Shown in pieces: positions 1 to 5,661 of a DNA stretch of 32,755 nucleotides. Origin of the DNA: a bacterium UBP3_UBA6266 (GTDB lineage Bacteria > Auribacterota > UBA6266); assembly GCA_002440765.1 (NCBI GenBank), contig DJVC01000109.1, positions 1 to 32,755 of the forward strand. The letters are read 5' to 3'. The position numbers and the translations under genes were made by a program. Each line of letters starts with the position of its first letter. Within the stretch, counting starts at the first letter, position 1. Below the pieces are notes generated by a model. The model made no database searches. It was not told the DNA's origin and worked only from the letters and a program-made list of their open reading frames with translations.

Positions 1-107
1 GAGTTTTTGGGAATTCCGCAAAAATATTATAAAGAACATCCCCTGAGCGAAAAGAAAGTATATATTTGAAAATTCAAATCGTCAAGATTTAAAAGAAAGT
101 AAACATT

Positions 108-791
108 TTAAGGATAATTGGGGAGAGGATCTGTCCTTACAGTCTCGAGTTTTTCCGTTTGAACCCATTCGCTGTGCCCGTCGCAGAAAGAGCAGGTTGC
201 GCCGATACCGTGATGGGAAATGGCCCTGTTGATGAATGTGCTCCTGTTCTGCGCGTTTATCCATAGGTAGTCCGCATCTATAAATAGCAATACCTGTTCG
301 GGGGCCTGTATGGGAGGGATAAATCCTTTCAACCTTCCGACATCTGTTCCGCTTCCTCCTTCCCAGTTAGCCGAGTTATCGCATCCCACAACGGATTCAT
401 TCATGGCGTATGAGCATTGTGTGACCGTGGTCTGTCCCGCCCAGCAGTAGAGGCCCTGGTCGCCCGGGTTTTCATCGGCGGGGCAGATGAAAAGTTCTTT
501 CTGATACTGGATGTAGGGCAGGAGCGCGTCCATCCAGCAAATCCCTTCTTCGTCATCCATCCCCATACCCCATCCCCATCCGCAATAGGGGAAATGGTCA
601 TTATAATCCGTAGAATATATCATTGCGGCATGTACAAGCTGTTTCATATTGCTCATACAGCTTATTCTTCTTCCTCTTTCCCATGACTGCCAGATAGCGG
701 GAAAGATAAGGGCTATAAGTATGGAAACTATGGTCACCACCGACAACAGTTCCACTAACGTGAATCCGTCTTTATGTGAGTATGTTCTCAT
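108..791 (-). CDS. Prepilin-like protein with N-terminal methylation motif and H-X9-DG domain
   Basis: This 227-residue protein starts with a class III (type IV pilin-like) signal: a short basic leader, then G9|FTLVELL with Glu at mature position 5 and a hydrophobic helix to about residue 31. A prepilin peptidase would cut after Gly9. The body is Cys/Trp/Tyr-rich (FPYCGWGWGMGMDD), and the C-terminus has the H-X9-DG signature (H-GIGATCSFC-DG, about residues 192-203) typical of the large pseudopilin-like families of Planctomycetes, Lentisphaerae and relatives. It probably sits at the cell surface or envelope, with unknown function; no pilus assembly genes are nearby. Transcription runs leftwards from a leader holding a GEMM-I riboswitch and a hairpin that ends 9 nt before the ATG. 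Only a weak GGTG lies before the start, so the leader is likely to dominate control. Confidence 0.88.
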   Translation of the reverse strand: MRTYSHKDGFTLVELLSVVTIVSILIALIFPAIWQSWERGRRISCMSNMKQLVHAAMIYSTDYNDHFPYCGWGWGMGMDDEEGICWMDALLPYIQYQKELFICPADENPGDQGLYCWAGQTTVTQCSYAMNESVVGCDNSANWEGGSGTDVGRLKGFIPPIQAPEQVLLFIDADYLWINAQNRSTFINRAISHHGIGATCSFCDGHSEWVQTEKLETVRTDPLPNYP

Positions 792-800
792 AACACCAAA

Positions 801-829
801 AACCCATTCTGTTTTTAAAAGAATGGGTT
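801..829 (-). terminator. Riboswitch expression-platform hairpin (terminator-like)
   Basis: On the minus strand a perfect 10-bp stem (AACCCATTCT / AGAATGGGTT, 9-nt loop) is followed by a short T-run (798-802) and ends 9 nt before the pseudopilin ATG. Its 5' side and loop (826-816) are the exact complement of aptamer P3 bases 870-860 (TAAAAGAATGG). The leader can therefore form either the hairpin or an 11-bp antiterminator. The T-run is short, so translational occlusion is an alternative to termination. Confidence 0.75.
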
Positions 830-837
830 AAGGGTTT

Positions 838-928
838 TAATATTTCGGTAACCCGGCTGCCATTCTTTTACAACAGGCCCGCAGTTTTGCGTCCTGCCTT
901 TTCAGGCAGTTTGCCTTTTTCGATATTA
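838..928 (-). promoter_or_regulatory. Cyclic-di-GMP-I (GEMM-I) riboswitch aptamer
   Basis: Read on the minus strand, the leader of the pseudopilin gene carries the GEMM-I signature in order. P1 5' side TAATATCG (928-921) pairs with CG-AA-ATATTA (847-838). Next come GGCAAAC, P2 CTGCCT/AGGCAG capped by a GAAA tetraloop (909-894), the invariant GGACGCAAA, P3 with GCC/GGC arms, and GGGTTACCGA. Ligand-contact positions, numbered as in the V. cholerae Vc2 structure, are kept: the G20 equivalent at 914, A47 at 887 and C92 at 848. G20 rather than A20 points to cyclic di-GMP rather than 3',3'-cGAMP. The terminator-like hairpin at 801-829 is the expression platform. The call rests on consensus recall, not a covariance search, but the match covers every conserved block. 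Confidence 0.9.
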
Positions 929-951
929 TAATATATTTATTCCCCTAATAA

Positions 952-981
952 AACATAACATTTAATTGATATGCCGGTCAA
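952..981 (-). promoter_or_regulatory. Putative promoter of the riboswitch-pseudopilin transcript
   Basis: On the minus strand TTGACC (981-976) is followed after 18 nt by TATGTT (957-952). This would start transcription just upstream of aptamer helix P1. A TATAAT also lies at 930-925, but it overlaps P1, so a start from it would truncate the aptamer; it is less likely. Confidence 0.45.
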
Positions 982-1019
982 AGAACATTTGGTCAATTAG
1001 CACGCCGTAGTTGCCGGTC

Positions 1020-1070
1020 TTGACAAACCCCGCAAAAATGCTAAAATATAAACAGGTATATTACCGGTGT
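1020..1070 (+). promoter_or_regulatory. Promoter and operator-like motif of the second pseudopilin gene
   Basis: TTGACA (1020-1025), a 16-nt spacer and TAAAAT (1042-1047) form a near-consensus sigma-70 promoter. Four bases downstream, across the expected start site, lies the 19-bp motif ACAGGTATATTACCGGTGT (1052-1070), a GGT-N5-ACC dyad. The same motif, with the same 4-nt offset, lies before the GntR/LacI regulator gene, which suggests repression by that regulator. Confidence 0.7.
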
Positions 1071-1075
1071 ATATT

Positions 1076-1705
1076 ATGAAAAAGACAAAAAACAATACAG
1101 GTTTTACTTTAGTCGAGCTGCTTGTCGTCATAACTGTTATAAGTATTCTTGCTTCTTTTATACTGCCTGCGATTAAATCTGCCAGGGAAGCCGCAGTATC
1201 AAGTGTGTGCCAGGGATACCTCAAGCAGTTCGGGTATGCGCTGCTGATGTATACTAACGAGTGGAACGGGTATGTTCCGGAAGCTTTCCTGTCCGGGGAT
1301 ATCGGATGGCAGGATGCGCTGCAGCCTTATACCAAAGGCGTTCCGTTCAGCAGCGGACAAAATCCGGTAGGTGTCTATAGCTGTCCATCCGGGAATCCTG
1401 AAAAGAATCCGCTTCACCCCACATGGGCTAACTGGAATTATATGATGAATGAGTGTGTTGAGTTATACAGGATAGACAATATACCTCTTGTTACGGATAA
1501 AGTTTTTGTATGCGACGGGTGGTATAATTCAATCGATCCGGAGTATGCGGATTGGGCTGGAGGTATGGAAAATGCCGTCAGAAAAGCTCATAGGGGAGGC
1601 GTAAATTACCTTTATTGCGACGGGCATGTTCATTGGAGCAAAAATATCCCCTCAAAAGATCCAAACTGGAGGTGGTGGTCAGGCGGTATGCATCTCAGAC
1701 CCTGA
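1076..1705 (+). CDS. Prepilin-like protein with H-X9-DG domain
   Basis: The protein has a type IV pilin-like leader cut after Gly9 (MKKTKNNTG|FTLVELL), Glu at mature position 5 and a hydrophobic helix to about residue 33. The rest is a soluble domain ending with H-RGGVNYLYC-DG, the H-X9-DG signature. ATG at 1076 is preferred over an in-frame GTG at 1067 because it gives the standard short basic leader; no strong ribosome binding site precedes either. It is transcribed divergently from the riboswitch-controlled paralogue and shares only the family architecture with it. The operator-like motif over its start site links it to the downstream GntR/LacI regulator. In related genomes such proteins often sit with sugar regulators, so a surface role tied to a carbohydrate signal is a reasonable inference. 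Function is unknown. Confidence 0.87.
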   Translation: MKKTKNNTGFTLVELLVVITVISILASFILPAIKSAREAAVSSVCQGYLKQFGYALLMYTNEWNGYVPEAFLSGDIGWQDALQPYTKGVPFSSGQNPVGVYSCPSGNPEKNPLHPTWANWNYMMNECVELYRIDNIPLVTDKVFVCDGWYNSIDPEYADWAGGMENAVRKAHRGGVNYLYCDGHVHWSKNIPSKDPNWRWWSGGMHLRP

Positions 1706-1717
1706 AAAAAATCTTTT

Positions 1718-1768
1718 TTGACAGATCTTTTTCTGTTAGTATATTTGATACAGGTAAACAACCGGTAT
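1718..1768 (+). promoter_or_regulatory. Promoter and operator-like motif of the GntR/LacI regulator gene
   Basis: TTGACA (1718-1723), a 16-nt spacer and TATATT (1740-1745) are followed, 4 nt later, by ACAGGTAAACAACCGGTAT (1750-1768). That motif matches the one before the pseudopilin gene in 14 of 19 positions and in the whole GGT-N5-ACCGGT core. The spacer also holds ACAGA-N6-TCTGT (1721-1736), a second dyad. A TATAAT at 1766-1771 inside the motif could serve an alternative promoter that starts very close to the ATG. Confidence 0.65.
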
Positions 1769-1784
1769 AATATTTGGTTAAAAG

Positions 1785-2894
1785 ATGGCAAAAAAAACGA
1801 AAAGCTCCAAACCGATTTATCAGCAGATAGAAGATGAGCTTGCCCATAAAATAAAATCAGGCGTGTTCAGGGTGGGGGAGTATCTTCCTCCCGAGAGAAC
1901 TCTCAGCTCGGAATTTAAAGTAAACAGGATTACCGTCAGAAAAGCCATCAAAAATTTAATCACCAGAAATCTGGTTGTTTCCATACCGGGTTCGGGAAAC
2001 AAAATAGTCAGTTCCGCCGAGAAAGAAAAGGAGCACGCAAAAACCATAGCCTGTGTTTTCTTCAGAAATGTTTTTCAGGATTCAGGAAATCCTTATTATT
2101 CCAGGATACTGGGCGGTATTGAGAGCGAGGCGGGCAAAAAAGGGTATGGCGTGCTGCTTACATCCCTGGGGGAAGAATATTTCTTCGGAGACAATAAAAT
2201 CCATGATTTGCTTGATTCGAGAAAGATTGACGGAATTATATTTGCCGGTGAAGTATCCAATGATTTTATTATAAGCCAGTTTGAGAAGGGTATTCCCTGT
2301 GTTGTTATAGACAGGGATATTAAAGGGAAGAATATAACATCTGTCCGCCCCGATAATCCGGGCGGTTCTTACAATGCCATAAGGTATCTGATTGAGATGG
2401 GACATAAAAGAATAGGGTTTATCAGAGGCTCTTTAAACGATAAAACCGTCCAGGAAAGATATGAAGGTTATGTGAACGCTCTAAAAGAAGCGGGGATTTC
2501 CGTAGATGAGAGATATATCGTTGAGGGCCATTTTACCGTGGAACAGGGATATACCTGCGCGGGAATATTAATGGATGTGAAACCTACGCCGACCGCTATT
2601 TTTGCCATAAACGACAGGGCGGCCGTGGGTGCGATTAAAGCCGTATCGGAAAGAGGGTTGAAGGTGGGAAAAGATATTTCTATAATAGGTTTTGATGATA
2701 TTGATATTGCCGCCCATACGAATCCTCCTTTGACTACAGTAAGAATCTTTAAGGAAGAAATGGGCATAACTGCAGTCAGCCTGCTGATTAACCAAATCGA
2801 AAATCCTTCGTTTACCCCTCTCAAATCTGTTATCCCCACGGAGCTGATAGTCAGGGATTCCGTGGGTAAGTTTTTATTGAAAAAAAACAAATAG
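1785..2894 (+). CDS. GntR-family transcriptional regulator with LacI-type sensor domain
   Basis: This 369-residue protein has an N-terminal GntR winged helix-turn-helix (about residues 9-78; recognition region around FKVNRITVRKAIKNL) fused to a periplasmic-binding-protein/LacI-like sugar sensor (about residues 85-362). Typical LacI-fold blocks are visible: IDGIIFAGEVS, RPDNPGGSYNAIRYLIEMGHKRIGFI, TAIFAINDRAAVGAIKAV and ISIIGFDDIDIAAHTNPPLT. The architecture is that of the AraR-like GntR/LacI hybrids, which bind an operator and release it on binding a sugar or its derivative; the ligand cannot be told from sequence. The protein probably represses itself and the pseudopilin gene through the shared 19-bp motif. 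No sugar transport or catabolic gene is beside it. Confidence 0.93.
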   Translation: MAKKTKSSKPIYQQIEDELAHKIKSGVFRVGEYLPPERTLSSEFKVNRITVRKAIKNLITRNLVVSIPGSGNKIVSSAEKEKEHAKTIACVFFRNVFQDSGNPYYSRILGGIESEAGKKGYGVLLTSLGEEYFFGDNKIHDLLDSRKIDGIIFAGEVSNDFIISQFEKGIPCVVIDRDIKGKNITSVRPDNPGGSYNAIRYLIEMGHKRIGFIRGSLNDKTVQERYEGYVNALKEAGISVDERYIVEGHFTVEQGYTCAGILMDVKPTPTAIFAINDRAAVGAIKAVSERGLKVGKDISIIGFDDIDIAAHTNPPLTTVRIFKEEMGITAVSLLINQIENPSFTPLKSVIPTELIVRDSVGKFLLKKNK

Positions 2895-2916
2895 TTTTAT
2901 TTTAAACCGCATCAAA

Positions 2917-2969
2917 ATCAGGTATACTTATCAATATAGTCGGTTCAGCACTTTAATCACTATACCTGA
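2917..2969. repeat. 9-bp inverted repeat upstream of the HAMP-like gene
   Basis: TCAGGTATA (2917-2925) and TATACCTGA (2961-2969) are perfect inverted copies separated by 35 nt. The left arm overlaps a possible -10 (TATACT, 2922-2927) and the right arm abuts the ribosome binding region. They could be paired regulator half-sites or a leader stem; chance is not excluded. Confidence 0.4.
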
Positions 2970-2984
2970 GAGGCAAGAGGTCTT

Positions 2985-3557
2985 ATGTCTGAAAGGATAC
3001 AGAAAGATAAGGTTTACAGGAGAAAACAGTTTATTGTAGATTTTCCGCTGCAGTTAAAATACGGTCTATTTTTTTCTCTTATCTGCCTTTGCCTCAGCGG
3101 TGCCTGGGGTTTCAGCCTCTACAACGCCAGGATCAAATCCCTTGAGTATGAGTACATTATAAGGCCGGGGGAAGATTCAAAACTGGAAGAATTCCTGGCC
3201 GCACAGAAATATGTGTCTTTTACTACTGCGGCAATGGTGCTGGCGTCAACGGCCGCGTTTTTCATTATAGGCCTGTACGGCGCCCATAAACTTACGGGTC
3301 CTTCCTACAGGCTGAAAAAGGAAATACAGGGAATCATAAACGGCAATTATCCCAAAACAATAAAACTGAGGAAGAACGACCTGTTGCATGACCTCGCATA
3401 TGAGATAGAAAAACTCGCATCTTCCCTGAATAATAAAAGACGGCAGAGGGATGAAAAAATTCAAACTATTCTGGAACTTTTGCTATCCCTGAAGAGTGAA
3501 TATAAAGATGAAACGATAGAAGAAATCAAAAAACTGCTCGGCAACTTTGATATTTAA
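2985..3557 (+). CDS. Two-helix membrane protein with HAMP-like linker, no output domain
   Basis: This 190-residue protein has a basic N-terminus (RRKQFIVDFPLQLKYG) and a membrane helix at about residues 26-46. A short extracytoplasmic loop of about 30 residues follows, then a second helix at about residues 75-98. After that come a HAMP-like segment (GPSYRLKKEIQGIINGNYP...DLLHDLAYEIEKLASSL, about 105-150) and a charged helical tail. This is the membrane part of a chemoreceptor or sensor kinase without a methyl-accepting, kinase or cyclase domain. An AGAGG lies before the ATG. Only 14 nt separate it from the MEMO1-AMMECR1 gene, so the two are probably cotranscribed. It may pass a signal by partner contact, for instance to the receiver protein at 5287; this is inference. 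Confidence 0.75.
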   Translation: MSERIQKDKVYRRKQFIVDFPLQLKYGLFFSLICLCLSGAWGFSLYNARIKSLEYEYIIRPGEDSKLEEFLAAQKYVSFTTAAMVLASTAAFFIIGLYGAHKLTGPSYRLKKEIQGIINGNYPKTIKLRKNDLLHDLAYEIEKLASSLNNKRRQRDEKIQTILELLLSLKSEYKDETIEEIKKLLGNFDI

Positions 3558-3571
3558 AAATTACTTTCCCG

Positions 3572-5146
3572 ATGAACAAAATTTTTATCCGTATTGTTAA
3601 TGGTCTTCTTTTACTGATATTTTGTAATTGTTTTATTATAAAATGCGGGGAGCTGTTTGCGGATAAGGTCAGCGGAGAAAACATGAAAGTCAGAAAACCG
3701 GTTGTGTCCGGGATGTTTTATGAAGGCGATCCCGAAAAGTTAAAGAAAGAGATTAGCCGGTATTTGGCTGAAGCCGATGGAAAGCCTGTTTCGGGAAATG
3801 TAATTGCGTTAATAAGCCCTCATGCCGGTTATGTATATTCAGGCCGCGCGGCGGCTTTCGCATACAAGACGCTTGAGGGAAAGAACATTAAAAGAGTTTT
3901 TGTCCTTGCCCCTACCCATTGTATAGGGTTCAGGGGTGCATCAATACCCGACGTTGACGCGTATGAGACTCCTCTGGGGATTATTGACCTTGATAAAAAA
4001 ACATGTGCTTCTTTACTGAAGAAGAAATCTTTTACTTCCATAGCGCAGGCCCATTCAAGAGAGCATTCCCTTGAGGTCCAGCTTCCTTTTCTTCAGTATG
4101 TTCTGGGAAAGGATTTCCTTCTTATTCCGGTAATAATCGGACAGCTTCAGGAAGGGGATTATTCCCGAATAGCCGACGCGTTAAAGGCATGTTTGACAGA
4201 TGGAGATCTATTGGTTATAAGTTCTGATTTTATACATCAGGGATCCCGTTTCGGGTATATGCCGGCAAAGGAGAATATTAAGGAGACCGTTAAAAAAATA
4301 GATATGGAAGCTATAGAGTTGATATTAAAGAAAGACGGTCCGGGATTCATTTCTTATGTGGGTTCCACAGGCGCTACGATTTGCGGAAGGGATCCTATCG
4401 GTATATTGTTATATATGCTTCCCGGGGATGCCAGGGGTTTTTTGCTGAAATATTATACATCCGGCGATATTACAGGAGATGAAACTGAAACGGTAAGCTA
4501 TGCGTCAATAGCTTTTACTTCAGAGAGTGGATTTTACGGCGGAGACGACAGTTCAGAGGCAGGAATGGATAAAGGGAACAAAGATTTTTTAAGCAATGAG
4601 GATAAAAAAGTTTTGCTGAAGCTTGCCAGAAATACCGTTGAGGAATGTGTAAGAGAGCGGAAAATAAGCGGCATCGAGGACCATGATAAAGTTACCGGAC
4701 GGTTGAAAGAAAAATCCGGGGTTTTTGTGACACTTACGAAAAAAGGAGGGTTAAGAGGATGCATAGGTTATATTGAGCCTGTGGAACCGCTATACAAGGC
4801 TGTTATGGATATGGCGGTTAATGCTTGCACGAGAGACTTCAGGTTTAACCCTGTAAGCGAGGATGAACTAAGCGATATTGAAATTGAAATATCTGTGTTA
4901 ACCCGCCCCGAAAAAATCTCCGGCCCCGAAGGGTTTATACCGGGAGAGCATGGTATAATAATTAAAAAAGGCTGGAATCAGGCTGTTTTTCTGCCGCAGG
5001 TAGCCCCGGAACAGGGATGGGACAGGGAAACGACTCTGGAGCATCTGTGCATGAAAGCGGGCTTGCCCGCCAACGAATGGCAAAAACAGGGAATGGAATT
5101 TTATATCTTCAGGGCAATTGTTTTTTCTGAGGGGAATCAGCGGTGA
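3572..5146 (+). CDS. MEMO1-AMMECR1 fusion protein (AmmeMemoRadiSam B-A)
   Basis: The protein joins two parts of the AmmeMemoRadiSam system. Residues about 38-310 are a MEMO1 domain (start MKVRKPVVSGMFYEGDP); it keeps the metal-site-like residues H84 (SPHAGYVYSG), H116 (APTHCIGF) and C271 (TICGRDPIG). Residues about 340-522 are an AMMECR1 domain with the LRGCIG motif at 394-399. The family is conserved in all domains of life; its reaction is not settled, although the MEMO fold resembles nonhaem-iron dioxygenases. The radical SAM partner is not in this window. The first 30 or so residues (GLLLLIFCNCFIIKCGELFA) look like a signal peptide or membrane anchor. However, an internal ATG at 3683 has a good GGAG before it and would give the standard cytosolic start. 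The 3572 start has no clear ribosome binding site. Confidence 0.9.
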   Translation: MNKIFIRIVNGLLLLIFCNCFIIKCGELFADKVSGENMKVRKPVVSGMFYEGDPEKLKKEISRYLAEADGKPVSGNVIALISPHAGYVYSGRAAAFAYKTLEGKNIKRVFVLAPTHCIGFRGASIPDVDAYETPLGIIDLDKKTCASLLKKKSFTSIAQAHSREHSLEVQLPFLQYVLGKDFLLIPVIIGQLQEGDYSRIADALKACLTDGDLLVISSDFIHQGSRFGYMPAKENIKETVKKIDMEAIELILKKDGPGFISYVGSTGATICGRDPIGILLYMLPGDARGFLLKYYTSGDITGDETETVSYASIAFTSESGFYGGDDSSEAGMDKGNKDFLSNEDKKVLLKLARNTVEECVRERKISGIEDHDKVTGRLKEKSGVFVTLTKKGGLRGCIGYIEPVEPLYKAVMDMAVNACTRDFRFNPVSEDELSDIEIEISVLTRPEKISGPEGFIPGEHGIIIKKGWNQAVFLPQVAPEQGWDRETTLEHLCMKAGLPANEWQKQGMEFYIFRAIVFSEGNQR

Positions 5147-5244
5147 ATTTGAAAAAATGGGCAATATTGATTCTTTTTTCCCTGGTTTCTCTGTCTGTTT
5201 ATTTCTTTATAATAATTTCCAGAGAGCCCGGTTTCTTTATTTGA
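5143..5244 (+). CDS. Small single-helix membrane peptide (33 residues)
   Basis: A GTG-initiated frame overlaps the stop of the MEMO1-AMMECR1 gene in a GTGA junction. A GAGGGG lies 8 nt before the GTG, a good setting for translational coupling. The product is VNLKKWAILILF followed by a hydrophobic stretch to about residue 25 and a short tail, SREPGFFI. It has the form of a one-pass membrane peptide or a very short anchor. I recognise no family. The overlap, the Shine-Dalgarno sequence and the clear membrane helix argue that it is real, but it could still be chance coding in a short intergenic gap. Confidence 0.55.
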   Translation: MNLKKWAILILFSLVSLSVYFFIIISREPGFFI

Positions 5245-5254
5245 ATATATCTGG

Positions 5255-5260
5255 TATACT
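5255..5260 (+). promoter_or_regulatory. Extended -10 promoter before the receiver gene
   Basis: TGGTATACT (5252-5260) fits an extended -10 (TGN-TATACT); no convincing -35 lies upstream. It is 26 nt from the start codon, which has GAGAGAGG before it. Confidence 0.45.
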
Positions 5261-5286
5261 TTACTGAAAAGCGGAGAGAGGTCGAA

Positions 5287-5649
5287 ATGAAAAAAATTCT
5301 TATTATTGACGACGAAGAAGATATACGCGAACTGGTTAAGATAACACTGGGAACCAAGTACGAGGTGATAGAGGCATACGACGGTTTGAGCGGCCTGGAT
5401 ATAGTAAAGGATGAAAAACCGGATTTAATCCTTCTGGATATGATGATGCCTATAGTCAGCGGAACCGATGTGTGCAAAAGACTGAAATCCTCTCCCGATA
5501 CCGCAAACATACCGATAGTGATAATAACCGCGGGCGGTATTGAAGCTGCGATGAAAGGGATGTCGGAGAAAGCCGATCAGTTTCTTATTAAACCTTTTAC
5601 GACGGATCAGATTGAAGAGAAAGTGGATAAGTTGCTAAATAAATCATAA
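5287..5649 (+). CDS. Stand-alone response regulator receiver (CheY-like)
   Basis: This 120-residue protein is a single receiver domain with all the usual residues: acidic pair D8/D9, phospho-acceptor D51 (LILLDMMMP), T81 (IVIITAG) and K102 (FLIKPF). It has no output domain, so it must act by binding a partner when phosphorylated. The start has a strong GAGAGAGG ribosome site and its own extended -10. It is followed 12 nt later by the ComEC-like gene. No histidine kinase is present in the window; the HAMP-like protein at 2985 and the partner-switching module at 7276 are possible but unproven partners. Confidence 0.93.
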   Translation: MKKILIIDDEEDIRELVKITLGTKYEVIEAYDGLSGLDIVKDEKPDLILLDMMMPIVSGTDVCKRLKSSPDTANIPIVIITAGGIEAAMKGMSEKADQFLIKPFTTDQIEEKVDKLLNKS

Positions 5650-5661
5650 TTTGATTTTTCA

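Noticed and set aside
64..79. ATTTGAA-AA-TTCAAAT near-palindrome at the left edge, as a terminator or operator
   Set aside because: It is AT-rich, has no T-run in the right orientation and is easily expected by chance in such DNA.
649..831. Plus-strand frame of 60 codons over the pseudopilin 5' end and its leader hairpin
   Set aside because: It is antisense to the pseudopilin gene, has no ribosome site and no recognisable product; the DNA is explained by the gene and riboswitch on the other strand.
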